From contig DVFP01000023.1 in assembly GCA_018713145.1 (NCBI GenBank), forward strand, positions 1-53,824: a stretch of 53,824 bases of DNA, written 5' to 3'. The position numbers were made by a program, and so were the translations under genes. The notes beneath the pieces are model-generated. The model was not told the origin of the DNA. It did no database searches and worked only from the letters and a program-made list of their open reading frames with translations. This document shows positions 31,057-40,573 of this stretch, piece by piece; within the stretch, counting starts at the first letter, position 1, and every line of letters begins with the position of its first letter. The DNA is from Candidatus Scybalocola faecavium (GTDB taxonomy: Bacteria > Bacillota > Clostridia > Lachnospirales > Lachnospiraceae).

Positions 31057-33711
31057 TTACTGTAATGCTGCCAGGCGTTCTTTCACCTGTTCCATCATGT
31101 TTGTGTACTTTTCCAGTTTTTCCCGTTCAGCGGCAATCTTTGCCTCAGGGGCTTTGCTGACAAAGTTAGGATTCCCCAGCATACCGTTGCACCGCTTGAT
31201 TTCTTTGTCAAGACGGTCCTCTTCTTTTTTCAGACGCTCGATCTCTTTTTCAATGTCTACCAATTCCGCAAATGGCATATAAATTACCGCATCCTGGATC
31301 ACTGCGGAAACAGCGTCATCACCGATGCCGGACTTATCTGCCTGTACAAGAACCTCGCTGGCATAGGCAAGTGTCGCGAAAAATACCCGGTTTCCTTCAA
31401 AAATATCCTGAACCTCTTTATTTTCAGAAACAACGATCACCTTTGCCTTTTTGCTTGGGGGAACATTCATGCCTGCCCGAACGTTGCGGATGCCCCGGAC
31501 AGCTTCCTTGATCAGCTCTACCGCCTGCTCATCGTTCTCAAAGTTCCACGCATCCTTGTATTCCGGCCAGGAAGAGATCATAATGGACTCTTCCTCATTT
31601 TGAACATTGCAGAAAATTTCTTCTGTAATAAATGGCATGTAAGGATGAAGGAGCTTTAATGCCTGGATGAGAACGGTCTTTAATGTCCACAAAGCTGCTG
31701 CTTTTGTTGTATCTTCATCATTGTACAGACGAGGCTTAACCATCTCAATGTACCAGTCGCAAAATTCTTCCCAAATGAAATCATAAAGCTTCTGTACAGC
31801 AATACCCAGCTCAAAGCGGTCCATATTTTCCGTAACATCCTTGGCCAGGGTGTTGGCCTTAGATAAGATCCACTTATCTGCCTGAGTCAGATTTGAAAGC
31901 TGCACGCCTTCTGTGGAAATGCCTTTTTCCTCAGCCTGCTCAAAGTTCATCAGCATAAAGCGGGAAGCATTCCATACTTTATTGGCAAAGTTCCGGCTGG
32001 CTTCCACTCTCTCCCAGTAAAAACGCATGTCATTGCCCGGAGCATTTCCTGTAACTAAAGTAAATCTTAACGCATCCGCGCCGTACTTATCAATAACCTC
32101 CAAAGGATCGATGCCATTTCCAAGAGACTTGCTCATCTTCCGGCCCTGGGAATCTCTTACCAGGCCGTGGATCAGCACGGTGTGGAATGGCACTTTGCCT
32201 GTCTGCTCAATACCGGAAAATACCATACGGATAACCCAGAAGAAAATAATGTCATAGCCGGTAACAAGCACATCTGTCGGATAAAAATAATCCAGATCTT
32301 CTGTTTTTTCCGGCCAGCCCAGTGTGGAAAATGGCCACAATGCTGAGGAGAACCATGTATCCAGAGTATCCTCATCCTGATGAATATGGGTGGAACCGCA
32401 TTTCGGACACTTTACAGGGGCGTCTGCTTTTCTGGCAACGATCATTTCACCGCAGTCATCACAGTAGTACGCCGGAATCCGGTGGCCCCACCAAAGCTGA
32501 CGGGAAATACACCAGTCGCGGATATTTTCAAGCCAGTTTAAATACGTTTTATCAAAACGGTCAGGAACAAACTTTAACTGGCCGGATTTGAGCGCTTCAA
32601 TAGCAGGCTTTGCCATTTCATCCATACGCACAAACCACTGCAGCTTCATCATGGGCTCTACTGTGGTTTTGCACCGGTCATGGGTCCCTACATTGTGAAC
32701 ATGATCTTCGATCTTTACAAGAAGGCCCAGTTCTTTCAGCTCTTCCACAATGGCTTTTCTGGCTTCATACCGGTCCATTCCCGCATACTTGCCGCCATTT
32801 TCATTGATCGTTCCGTCATCATTCATCACAATGATCTGCTCAAGGTTATGTCTTTTTCCCACTTCAAAGTCATTTGGATCATGTGCAGGTGTGATCTTTA
32901 CCACTCCGGTACCAAATTCCATATCTACATACTCATCTGCTACCACTGGGATCTCTTTATTGACAATAGGCAGGATAACCTTTTTGCCAATGAGGTGAGT
33001 ATAGCGCTCATCTTTGGGATTAACGGCAACTGCCGTATCCCCCAGCATAGTTTCCGGACGGGTGGTGGCAATTTCTACCATTTCATCTGAACCAACCACC
33101 GGATAATTAATGTGCCAGAAATGGCCGGCCTGCTCCTCATAAACAACTTCAGCGTCAGAAATGGTTGTCTGGCACTCCGGACACCAGTTTACGATACGGT
33201 AATCCTTGTAAATATAGCCTTTCTCGTAAAGCTTTACAAATACCTCTTCAACAGCCTTATTACAGCCTTCATCCATGGTAAAGCGTTCTCTGTCCCAGTC
33301 ACAGGAAGACCCCAGCTTTTTTAACTGCTGAATAATACGGCCTCCGTACTCTTCCTTCCACTGCCATGCCCGCTCCAGGAATTTTTCCCGGCCCAGATCT
33401 GCCTTATCAATGCCTTCTTTTTTCAGCTCTTCAATGATCTTAACCTCTGTGGCAATGCTGGCGTGGTCTGTTCCCGGCTGCCAAAGGGCATTATAGCCCT
33501 GCATCCGTTTATAGCGGATGAGAATATCCTGGAGAGTATTATCCAGGGCGTGGCCCATATGGAGCTTTCCTGTGATATTTGGAGGCGGGATCACAATAGT
33601 AAATGGTTTCTTTGTGCGGTCAACTTCCGCATGAAAATACTTTTTATTCAGCCACTTGTCATAAAGCTTTCCTTCAATGGCTGAAGGATTATATGTCTTT
33701 TCCAGATTCAT
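31057..33711 (-). CDS. valS: Valyl-tRNA synthetase
   Basis: 884 residues from the ATG at 33711 with AAGGAAGAG upstream; the ORF extension to 33777 is inside the repeat-filled leader. Class I synthetase signatures: [16 protein letters not shown] (HIGH motif HMGH) and [11 protein letters not shown] (KMSKS). Editing-domain and zinc-binding ([14 protein letters not shown] with CPKCGS) segments and a C-terminal coiled coil ([22 protein letters not shown]) complete a full-length bacterial ValRS. It charges tRNA-Val in the cytoplasm. Transcription is controlled by a T-box leader with its own promoter. The gene appears monocistronic. Confidence 0.97.
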   Translation of the reverse strand: MNLEKTYNPSAIEGKLYDKWLNKKYFHAEVDRTKKPFTIVIPPPNITGKLHMGHALDNTLQDILIRYKRMQGYNALWQPGTDHASIATEVKIIEELKKEGIDKADLGREKFLERAWQWKEEYGGRIIQQLKKLGSSCDWDRERFTMDEGCNKAVEEVFVKLYEKGYIYKDYRIVNWCPECQTTISDAEVVYEEQAGHFWHINYPVVGSDEMVEIATTRPETMLGDTAVAVNPKDERYTHLIGKKVILPIVNKEIPVVADEYVDMEFGTGVVKITPAHDPNDFEVGKRHNLEQIIVMNDDGTINENGGKYAGMDRYEARKAIVEELKELGLLVKIEDHVHNVGTHDRCKTTVEPMMKLQWFVRMDEMAKPAIEALKSGQLKFVPDRFDKTYLNWLENIRDWCISRQLWWGHRIPAYYCDDCGEMIVARKADAPVKCPKCGSTHIHQDEDTLDTWFSSALWPFSTLGWPEKTEDLDYFYPTDVLVTGYDIIFFWVIRMVFSGIEQTGKVPFHTVLIHGLVRDSQGRKMSKSLGNGIDPLEVIDKYGADALRFTLVTGNAPGNDMRFYWERVEASRNFANKVWNASRFMLMNFEQAEEKGISTEGVQLSNLTQADKWILSKANTLAKDVTENMDRFELGIAVQKLYDFIWEEFCDWYIEMVKPRLYNDEDTTKAAALWTLKTVLIQALKLLHPYMPFITEEIFCNVQNEEESIMISSWPEYKDAWNFENDEQAVELIKEAVRGIRNVRAGMNVPPSKKAKVIVVSENKEVQDIFEGNRVFFATLAYASEVLVQADKSGIGDDAVSAVIQDAVIYMPFAELVDIEKEIERLKKEEDRLDKEIKRCNGMLGNPNFVSKAPEAKIAAEREKLEKYTNMMEQVKERLAALQ

Positions 33712-33755
33712 GCATCTCTTCCTTTCTGTTATAAATTCACCTGAAAATTCGCCCT

Positions 33756-33787
33756 GCGCCTGACGGCTTGGGCTCATTAAGTGGTCA
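33756..33787 (+). repeat. Partial copy of the intergenic repeat
   Basis: GCGCCTGACGGCTTGGGCTC followed by ATTAAGTGGTCA, matching the ends of the 98-bp element but lacking its middle. It lies between valS and the full copy. Confidence 0.65.
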
Positions 33788-33820
33788 TATCGGGTAACAT
33801 CCCTCCACTAGGTTCGGTCC

Positions 33821-33918
33821 GCGCCTGACGGCTTGACCTCTCCAAGGGTCGGGATGTGCGTTCCCACTAAATTCGCCCTGCGCCTGCGGCTTGGGCTCAT
33901 TAAGTGGTCACAGCAAAA
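33821..33918 (+). repeat. 98-bp intergenic repeat, copy 1 (valS leader)
   Basis: Matches the copy at 38225-38322, with only 2 differences in the first 50 bases and equal total length. Each copy has GCGCCTGACGGCTTG twice, the stretch GGGTCGGGATGTGCGTTCCC, and the right end TTAAGTGGTCACAGCAAA. Here it lies between the T-box terminator and the valS start codon, so it is transcribed as part of the valS 5' region, in reverse. Confidence 0.8.
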
Positions 33919-33948
33919 GAGCTTCCGCCCTGTAAAGGGCGAAAGCTC
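33915..33948 (-). terminator. T-box terminator hairpin
   Basis: Twelve-base arms at 33919-33930 and 33937-33948 with four T on the minus strand. The competing antiterminator uses the T-box sequence. Confidence 0.85.
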
Positions 33949-34204
33949 GCGGTACCACCTTTATTTATGAACAATGTATCTGTTCAGCCCAAAGATAGGC
34001 ATGGAACATTATCCATATCTCTTTCATCGCTAACGGAATGACCCGTGGCCGCTTACGCGCCGATCTGTCGGTTTGGGCGGTCCTGTTCAAAAGCTACCTT
34101 CAAGATCTTACATCCGGGAGAGTCTTTCAGCCGGTGAACTCTCGTCTCTGTCAGGTTGGGATCTTTACTCCTCTTTCTCATTACATTTATCCAAAAACTT
34201 TTGT
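33915..34204 (-). ncRNA. T-box leader RNA of valS
   Basis: The T-box sequence GGTGGTACCGCG is read on the minus strand at 33959-33948. It overlaps by one base the 5' arm of a terminator hairpin (GAGCTTTCGCCC with GGGCGGAAGCTC, 33948-33919) followed by TTTT. About 240 bases of structured Stem I/II/III region precede it. T-box RNAs bind uncharged tRNA and prevent termination, here matching tRNA-Val. A GTA within the upstream stem region near 34093 is a possible specifier codon, but I did not fold Stem I. Confidence 0.92.
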
Positions 34205-34210
34205 AAGCCT

Positions 34211-34239
34211 ATATTAGCCATATTTGGCCGTTTTGTCAA
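34211..34239 (-). promoter_or_regulatory. Promoter of the valS T-box transcript
   Basis: TTGACA (34239-34234), 17-base spacer, TAATAT (34216-34211). Transcription would begin near 34204, just before the T-box RNA. Confidence 0.85.
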
Positions 34240-34478
34240 TAGTTAATGTTTAAACCGAAACAAAATGATTCAGGGATACCTTTTCCAGTCGTAATGGGAT
34301 TCACAGGGCTGGGACCTTTGCACTTATCGTTGTCATCCCATATATCTTTTGCTATACTAATTTAAAAGGGCCGGCCTTTCGGCCCTGTGTAAAATGTTTT
34401 TGTATCCTTAAACCGCTTTATTACAGTCTGCTCAGCTTATTGTCCAGACTTGGAAAAATACGTTAGGAGGAATCCACT

Positions 34479-35132
34479 ATGTTTTGTACCAACTGCGGCA
34501 CCCAGTTAAATGAAGACGCCAAATTTTGCCACCGCTGCGGAGCGCCTGTGATCACCCCACAGGCTACGGCGCAAAATCATGATCCAGCTCGGTTTCAGAC
34601 GCCGCCCCAGTTCCAGACTCAACCTCAGTTCCAAGCTCAACCCCAGTTCCAGACTCCGCCCCTGTCTCCGGCTTTTAGCCAATATTTAGACCGGATTTCT
34701 ATGGGGCTGAATCAAAAGCCGGAATATGTCCCGGAACTTAACTGTTACCAGTTTTACTGTGAACGGTTCTCAGCCGCTCTTGCAAAAATGAAACAGTACA
34801 TTTTTATCACTGAAAATGATGCTATGGACTTTCAGGGAGCTCAGGCTTATTCTCAGGCATGTATGCGCAGGGCCTTAAATATTTACAAAGGTCTTCCCCG
34901 CGGACTTCAAACCGGCGTTGTCGCTTACAATGTGATCTGCCAAAGCCATGCAAACCCTTCCGCCTGCCAGTTTATCCAGCAGCTTCCGGACAAACACATG
35001 GCCGCTTTTGAAATGCCCATCATCATGGAACTGTCCTCAAAAAACCTTTTTTACTGCACCAAACTTCCGGTATGGGGACTTGCTATGGTCAAGGGTATAC
35101 GGAAAAATGCTGAAAAGCTTTTAAGAGTATAA
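34479..35132 (+). CDS. Zinc-ribbon protein with glutamine/proline repeat linker
   Basis: 217 residues. An N-terminal zinc ribbon (CTNCG at 3-7 and CHRCG at 17-21) is followed by a low-complexity linker of repeated PQFQT/PQFQA units (about 40-62) and a helical C-terminal domain of about 150 residues I do not recognise. No membrane segment is obvious. The linker units are nearly identical at DNA level, so their number may vary between strains. AGGAGG precedes the ATG. The gene is convergent with the AraC gene. Confidence 0.82.
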   Translation: MFCTNCGTQLNEDAKFCHRCGAPVITPQATAQNHDPARFQTPPQFQTQPQFQAQPQFQTPPLSPAFSQYLDRISMGLNQKPEYVPELNCYQFYCERFSAALAKMKQYIFITENDAMDFQGAQAYSQACMRRALNIYKGLPRGLQTGVVAYNVICQSHANPSACQFIQQLPDKHMAAFEMPIIMELSSKNLFYCTKLPVWGLAMVKGIRKNAEKLLRV

Positions 35133-35170
35133 AATACATATGTAAAATTCCAGGAACTCTATAGAAAAGC

Positions 35171-36058
35171 CTAAATTTTCCGATACTGTCCCGGAGTCAT
35201 CCCCATGATCCGGCTAAAGGTGCGGATAAAGTAGCTGATATTTTCAAACCCGCAATCCAGGCAGACTTCCAGCACGGTTTTTGTGGTTTCTGTAAGCATG
35301 ACTGCCGCCTTGTGGACACGGAAAGTAATAAGATACTGGATAGGGGTATCTCCTGACAATTTTTTAAAAAACCGGCAGATGTATTGGCTGCTGCAGCCCG
35401 CTGCATCTGCCAGATCATCCAGGGTAATCTTTTTCATATAATTCTCCTCAATATAAGAAATGATCCGCTTATACCGGTCGATCTGTTCCAGCTCTCCTGC
35501 AGACAGTCCGGTAACTGTCTGATCTTTCATAAGCCCTTTGCTCCACACCTGATATAAAAATTCCAGAAGCAGGATCTTACATTGAAAATACCAGTGTCCT
35601 TCCTGAGACAGCCCCAGACGGATCAGCCGGGAAATATAACTGTCAAAAATACCGTACTCCGGATCCTTTGGCCGGATAATGTGGGGAAAACAAAGCTTCT
35701 GAGCAGACCAAGGTTCTAAAAGCTCCTCCTCTACCTGGTCCTTGTAAGTAAAACTTAAGAGCCTTGGGTCAAAAATAAACACATCATGGACCGAATCCCG
35801 GATGCAGCCTGTAAGCTGATGAAGCTCCCCGCTGCTGATCATACAAATATCTCCCAGTTCCAGTATATATTCATCCAGATTGATCTCTGCTTTAAATGTT
35901 CCCTTTACGATCTTTAAAATCTCAACGCTGTTATGCCAGTGACGCTGTACAAAAAAGTGATCCGGGTAGATCGTCCCCGCTCCTGCCTGAAAATGGATAG
36001 CTGTCATAGGCTGTCCCGGCGTTCCGTGAGCCACATTTTCCTTTAATGTGCTGTCCAT
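35171..36058 (-). CDS. AraC-family transcriptional regulator
   Basis: 295 residues. An N-terminal cupin-type sensing domain (HWHNSVEILKIVKG and LGDICMISSGELHQL) is followed by two helix-turn-helix units: the first around KITLDDLADAAGCSSQYICRFFKK, and the second ending LDCGFENISYFIRTFSRIMGMTPGQYR. Proteins of this kind respond to a sugar or related ligand. The gene is divergent from the GH31 alpha-glucosidase, whose promoter has a good -10 but poor -35, as expected for activation by this regulator. AGGAGG lies 10 bases before the ATG. Confidence 0.92.
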   Translation of the reverse strand: MDSTLKENVAHGTPGQPMTAIHFQAGAGTIYPDHFFVQRHWHNSVEILKIVKGTFKAEINLDEYILELGDICMISSGELHQLTGCIRDSVHDVFIFDPRLLSFTYKDQVEEELLEPWSAQKLCFPHIIRPKDPEYGIFDSYISRLIRLGLSQEGHWYFQCKILLLEFLYQVWSKGLMKDQTVTGLSAGELEQIDRYKRIISYIEENYMKKITLDDLADAAGCSSQYICRFFKKLSGDTPIQYLITFRVHKAAVMLTETTKTVLEVCLDCGFENISYFIRTFSRIMGMTPGQYRKI

Positions 36059-36093
36059 ATTCCAAACGCCTCCTAAGTTAATATTGTGTTATA

Positions 36094-36122
36094 ATTATAT
36101 AGAATAATGCAAGCTTTTTCAA
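36094..36122 (-). promoter_or_regulatory. Promoter of the AraC gene
   Basis: TTGAAA (36122-36117), 17-base spacer, TATAAT (36099-36094) on the minus strand. On the plus strand TATAAT at 36134-36139 is the likely -10 of the GH31 gene without a recognisable -35; the two promoters are back to back. Confidence 0.7.
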
Positions 36123-36225
36123 CAAAAAGTCTTTATAATGTCATATAGAAGGTGTAAACAGTGTTACTGCCTGCCGGGCAGAAAAGCCCAGGGCTTTCGA
36201 CAAATGATCATGGAGGTTTTGTATT

Positions 36226-38217
36226 ATGGTAAAAAAGTATGTTTACGGAAATCCTTTTAACACTGAAGCCGTTGTGACATCCATCCCTAAGGAAGAAGGG
36301 GCTTTAACAGCCGGAAGCGTCAGCACAGATAAAGGCTATACATGGACTTATAAAATGGATGCTGACGATATTGTGTACGGCCTTGGAGAAGCTAACAGAG
36401 GCATTAATAAACGTGGCTACATTTATGTCAGCGACTGCAGCGATATTCCCGATCACACAGAGGATCTGAGATGCTTATATGCAGCTCACAACTTTATCAT
36501 TATTTCCGGCCAGAACCATATAGGTCTGTTTTTTGACTATCCTGCTGTTATTACTTTTGATATAGGATATACGCGCCAGGATACCATTACCGTCCACTGT
36601 AATGAGGCCAATGTAAATCTTTATGTTATTGACGGAGATTCTGCCTATGATGTTGTTAAGCAGTTCCGCAAGATCATCGGCCGCAGCTACATTCCGCCTA
36701 AGTTTGCTTTCGGTTTCGGACAGAGCCGGTGGGGTTATGTAACACCGGACGATTTCAGGACCGTAGTGGACGGATACCGGAAAAACCATATTCCTCTGGA
36801 CATGGTCTATATGGACATTGACTATATGAAAGATTACAAAGATTTCACAGTAAACGAGGAAAATTTTCCGGATTTTAAAGGCTTTGTAGATGAGATGAAA
36901 GCCCGGAAGATTCATCTTGTGCCCATCATTGATGCCGGCGTAAAGATCGAGGACGGTTATGACGTCTATGAAGAAGGTGTGGAAAAGGGCTATTTCTGCA
37001 AGAAAGAGGACGGTTCCAACTTTGTTGCCGCTGTATGGCCAGGCCGGACACATTTTCCGGATATGCTTAACAAAGACGCCAGGAAATGGTTTGGCGACAA
37101 GTATAAACGCCTTATAGACGCAGGCATTGACGGCTTCTGGAATGATATGAACGAGCCTGCCATCTTCTACTCTGATGAAGGCATGGCAGAGCTGAAAGAT
37201 TTTCTGAAAGATTATATTAATGATACCGAGGAAAAAATCCCATACTTTGCTATTTTTGAACATGTAGGAAAGATTAAAAACAGTCCCGAAGACTACAAGC
37301 GCTTTTATCACAACGTGGACGGAGTCCGGGTGCGCCATGACAAGGTCCACAATATTTTCGGATACAACATGACCCGGGCTGCAGGAGAAGCTTTTGAGCG
37401 CATTGCCCCGGACAAACGTATCCTTATGTTCTCCCGTTCCTCATATATTGGCATGCACCGTTACGGCGGCGTATGGACCGGAGACAACAAATCCTGGTGG
37501 TCCCACCTGCTGTTAAATATTAAAATGATGCCGTCCTTAAATATGTGCGGCTTCCTTTACACTGGCGCGGATCTTGGAGGCTTTGGCGCAGATACAACAA
37601 GAGATCTCCTGATGCGTTGGCTGGCCTTTGGCATATTTACACCGTTAATGAGAGATCACGCTGCTGCCGGAACCCGGAAACAGGAGTGCTATCAGTTTGA
37701 AAATGTGGAAGATTTTGCAAACCTGATTTCCGTCCGCTACCGTCTGATCCCATACCTGTACAGTGAATTTATGAAAGCTGCCCTTTCCGATGACCTGTAC
37801 TTTAAGCCTCTGGCCTTTGTTTATCCGGAGGATGAAATGGCTGCCAATGTGGAAGACCAGCTGATCATCGGCAATGAGATCATGATCGCTCCGGTATATA
37901 CCCAAAACGCTAAAGGCCGGTATGTTTACCTGCCGGAAGATATGCTTTTTGTAAAATTCATGGGTGACGGCTCTATCGTTACTGAAGAAATGTCTGCCGG
38001 ACATCATTACATCCAGGTTGCGTTAAATGAAGTGCCTATGTTTATCCGTAAAGGCTTCTGCATCCCTCTGGCTCAGCCTGCAGAAACGGTGGATGCCATT
38101 GATACAGCCCATATGGAGCTTCTTGGCTATGACGGCGCTTCCTATGAGCTTTATGAAGATGACGGCATCCATAAAGATTATGACAATGGGGCAAACCGGA
38201 AAATATTAACAAAATAA
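36226..38217 (+). CDS. GH31 alpha-glucosidase (Ro-alphaG1-like)
   Basis: 663 residues, the family's short form. The nucleophile is D307 in GFWNDMNEP, and the acid/base is D420 in VWTGDNKSWW. W169 in QSRWGY stands where Ro-alphaG1 of Blautia obeum has the tryptophan known to favour isomaltose (alpha-1,6) over maltose. Length and residue numbers agree with that enzyme, so the same specificity is likely. There is no signal peptide, so it cleaves imported oligosaccharides in the cytoplasm. It is divergent from an AraC regulator. A 98-bp repeat and a terminator follow the gene. Confidence 0.93.
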   Translation: MVKKYVYGNPFNTEAVVTSIPKEEGALTAGSVSTDKGYTWTYKMDADDIVYGLGEANRGINKRGYIYVSDCSDIPDHTEDLRCLYAAHNFIIISGQNHIGLFFDYPAVITFDIGYTRQDTITVHCNEANVNLYVIDGDSAYDVVKQFRKIIGRSYIPPKFAFGFGQSRWGYVTPDDFRTVVDGYRKNHIPLDMVYMDIDYMKDYKDFTVNEENFPDFKGFVDEMKARKIHLVPIIDAGVKIEDGYDVYEEGVEKGYFCKKEDGSNFVAAVWPGRTHFPDMLNKDARKWFGDKYKRLIDAGIDGFWNDMNEPAIFYSDEGMAELKDFLKDYINDTEEKIPYFAIFEHVGKIKNSPEDYKRFYHNVDGVRVRHDKVHNIFGYNMTRAAGEAFERIAPDKRILMFSRSSYIGMHRYGGVWTGDNKSWWSHLLLNIKMMPSLNMCGFLYTGADLGGFGADTTRDLLMRWLAFGIFTPLMRDHAAAGTRKQECYQFENVEDFANLISVRYRLIPYLYSEFMKAALSDDLYFKPLAFVYPEDEMAANVEDQLIIGNEIMIAPVYTQNAKGRYVYLPEDMLFVKFMGDGSIVTEEMSAGHHYIQVALNEVPMFIRKGFCIPLAQPAETVDAIDTAHMELLGYDGASYELYEDDGIHKDYDNGANRKILTK

Positions 38218-38224
38218 TCCAGCG

Positions 38225-38322
38225 GCGCCTGACGGCTTGGCCTCGCCAAGGGTCGGGATGTGCGTTCCCACTAAACTCAAGCGGCGCCTGACGGCTTGCT
38301 TTCGTTAAGTGGTCACAGCAAA
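38225..38322 (+). repeat. 98-bp intergenic repeat, copy 2 (after the GH31 gene)
   Basis: Same length and near-identical left half as copy 1. A second internal GCGCCTGACGGCTTG starts at 38284, and the right end TTAAGTGGTCACAGCAAA abuts the GH31 terminator. It begins 7 bases after the GH31 stop codon. Confidence 0.8.
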
Positions 38323-38368
38323 GGCTCCCGGGGACTATTATAAGTCTCTTAGGGAGCCCTTGTTTTTA
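38321..38368 (+). terminator. Intrinsic terminator of the GH31 gene
   Basis: AAGGCTCCC pairs with GGGAGCCCTT (38321-38361), followed by GTTTTTA. Confidence 0.75.
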
Positions 38369-38432
38369 TCCGGCAGCCAAAAAACACAGTGGCCGGCTGC
38401 CGCAAGTCAGGATTACAGGCCGGGACTGCCGT

Positions 38433-40562
38433 TCAGGATCTGTACCAGTCCTTAAGACCGGCAATGTACTTATCCCGCTTTTCCCGATAGCCCTGGGAGG
38501 ACTGGTCATTAAACATCTCCTCCACGGCTTTCATTTTTTCATTTTTATCAGTTTTAGATTCCGCTTCTACCCGGTCAAACTCATCCACCACACCCTGGAT
38601 CTCCTCTTCATCCATGCTGCTGTTTTCCACCGCATCAAAAAAGGAAGTTTCATCTCCCAGGAGCTTGGATACCCAGAGAAAACTTTTTAAAGATTCTTCA
38701 TTTTTATTCAGACGCCATGCTTTTTTAAAAGCGTCCTGGGCGGACTTAAAGTTCATCAGCCGCGTATAACATACGCCCAGATTATGCCATGTATTCCCTT
38801 TAAAATCCCGGGTCACATCATCTGAAGCGTCATGTTCCATATCATAAATCACATCGCAGTAGCTGCGCACAGCCTCCATATACCGACAATAGCGCATATA
38901 ATTATCAGCCGTAAGCTTCTTGGATTCTGTCGGATTCTGCCGGGAAATCTCATCAATAACGCCTAGAAGAGCCTTCAGCTCATCTTGAGGATAGTAATCC
39001 ACAAAATTCATTAAATACCGGACAACCTCCTTTAAGGAGCCTCCCGCTTTAATGAGATTTTTCATTCCTTTAGCCAGCACCGGTTCATTCATTTTCTTTT
39101 CCAGCCAATAAAAGAAATCTTCGCTGAAAGTGTCCAGATTCACTGCATAAATATTCTCATAAATATAATAACACAGCTCTTCCACCGAATAAACTTTCAT
39201 TCCGCTGACATTAAAGTAAAAGGGGACCGCCTCAGCCACATCCCGATTTAAGATCAGGCGCCCTGTGGGTTTAAAATTTTTTGCATCCTCATATTCTACC
39301 ACATTTAAGCGCATTTTCCATGTTTTATCTGTGGCCGGATACAAGGCTCCAAAACCCTGATCTTCCATAACCACCTGACAAATATTGGCATCCTCAAATT
39401 CCAGATGCAGCCGGATTCGCGTTGTCCGGTTAGGACGCTGGGGAAGATTTTCCAGTTTTAAAGGAATGAGCCGCTCTTTACTTGAAGCAAATTCCTGTAC
39501 GTGGAAAACAACCGTATCTGTTCCGTCTAAAATAAATTCCACACTTTCACGCACATTATACCAATCTGATCCGGCTTTGACCAAGTCCACATGAAAGCTT
39601 TCTTTCCCCCGGCTAACAGCCAGGTAGACCGTCACAGGCACCATCTCATCGCACAAGCCGATAAATGTCTGATTTTTTGTGCCTGTGGCCTCCATCATAC
39701 TATTATAGCAGGCGCCCTTGGAAAAAAGATTCTGTCCAATAAACCCTTTCCGGTTGCTGCACATGGTCTTTAAAGAAATATTCATCCAGTCGCCTTCAAA
39801 ACCTTTTCCTACCAAATATACAGTGGAAATATTGCGCTTGCCAAGAACCTCTTTAATAACATCTAAAAATCTTCGATCCAGTTCCGGCGCTGACAATTTT
39901 TGATAATCCTCGCCGCTTAAATAAGCAGAAAGATCCAGAACAGAAGGGGTGACCACTACGGGAGAATGGCGGCGGCTGATACTCAAATGACAGTAGGACA
40001 GACCATTTTCGTCATATTCAAACAATCCCACATCATGGGACCACAGCTCTTTAGGCTGGCAAAGAGCATAGGCTTCATAGCTGGCTACATGCCCCTGGAT
40101 CTTCAAACATCCGGGAGAAATTCCCAGCCTTCCTCCCAGCTCCAACAGATCAAATATCAGTTTTTTCGAAAAACTTCTGGCCGTAAAAGTCAGCCACTCT
40201 ACCCGCCCATGAGGATAATACCGGAGAATCAGCTCCAGGGATCTGCTGATAAACTCAAATAAAAGCTCCTTTTTTTCAAAAGTCTGCCCCCCGGCCGTAA
40301 GATCCGGTGTATTTTCATAATCTGTAAGGAAATCCTTTAAAAAGATCCAATCCTCGCCGGCATCTGTCAGCGCATCTTCCCCATAGCGCCAGGAGCCGTC
40401 CTTAATGTTATAAGAAAGGCATGTAGGGATCTCATAAGCATTTTTTTTGCCAGGCAGACAGATAGAATCTGTCTCCTTACGCCGTTCATTATAACAGCTG
40501 ATCTGAGAATATGCGTTTCCAAGATCATATCCGGTCCATAATTTTGTCACTGCTTCACTCAT
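38433..40562 (-). CDS. DUF5716 protein: Hsp70/actin-like N-terminal fold with C-terminal TPR
   Basis: 709 residues. The start, WTGYDLGNAYSQISCY, followed by EIPTCLSYN and WRYGEDA, parallels the phosphate-binding opening of Hsp70/actin-fold ATPases (DLGTTNS, PSVVAF, GxxA). A later STVYLVGKGFEGDWM resembles the adenosine-motif strand. A beta-rich middle region (about 330-450) is in the place of an Hsp70 substrate domain, and a TPR-like C-terminal part (WHNLGVCYTRLMNFKSAQDAFKKAWRLN) follows. This matches DUF5716 as I recall it. Function unknown; a chaperone or cytoskeletal-type scaffold is the natural inference. It lies 11 bases after the DUF5717 gene in one operon. AGGAGG is 7 bases before the ATG. 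Confidence 0.8.
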   Translation of the reverse strand: MSEAVTKLWTGYDLGNAYSQISCYNERRKETDSICLPGKKNAYEIPTCLSYNIKDGSWRYGEDALTDAGEDWIFLKDFLTDYENTPDLTAGGQTFEKKELLFEFISRSLELILRYYPHGRVEWLTFTARSFSKKLIFDLLELGGRLGISPGCLKIQGHVASYEAYALCQPKELWSHDVGLFEYDENGLSYCHLSISRRHSPVVVTPSVLDLSAYLSGEDYQKLSAPELDRRFLDVIKEVLGKRNISTVYLVGKGFEGDWMNISLKTMCSNRKGFIGQNLFSKGACYNSMMEATGTKNQTFIGLCDEMVPVTVYLAVSRGKESFHVDLVKAGSDWYNVRESVEFILDGTDTVVFHVQEFASSKERLIPLKLENLPQRPNRTTRIRLHLEFEDANICQVVMEDQGFGALYPATDKTWKMRLNVVEYEDAKNFKPTGRLILNRDVAEAVPFYFNVSGMKVYSVEELCYYIYENIYAVNLDTFSEDFFYWLEKKMNEPVLAKGMKNLIKAGGSLKEVVRYLMNFVDYYPQDELKALLGVIDEISRQNPTESKKLTADNYMRYCRYMEAVRSYCDVIYDMEHDASDDVTRDFKGNTWHNLGVCYTRLMNFKSAQDAFKKAWRLNKNEESLKSFLWVSKLLGDETSFFDAVENSSMDEEEIQGVVDEFDRVEAESKTDKNEKMKAVEEMFNDQSSQGYREKRDKYIAGLKDWYRS

Positions 40563-40573
40563 ATTCTCACCTC

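Noticed and set aside
36475..37350. A 291-codon minus-strand frame inside the GH31 gene
   Set aside because: The plus-strand GH31 frame is a full-length enzyme with catalytic residues; the opposite frame lacks a ribosome site and recognisable content.
38371..38402. CGGCAGCC/GGCTGCCG hairpin before the DUF5716 stop as a minus-strand terminator
   Set aside because: No T-run follows on the minus strand; T's are in the loop only.
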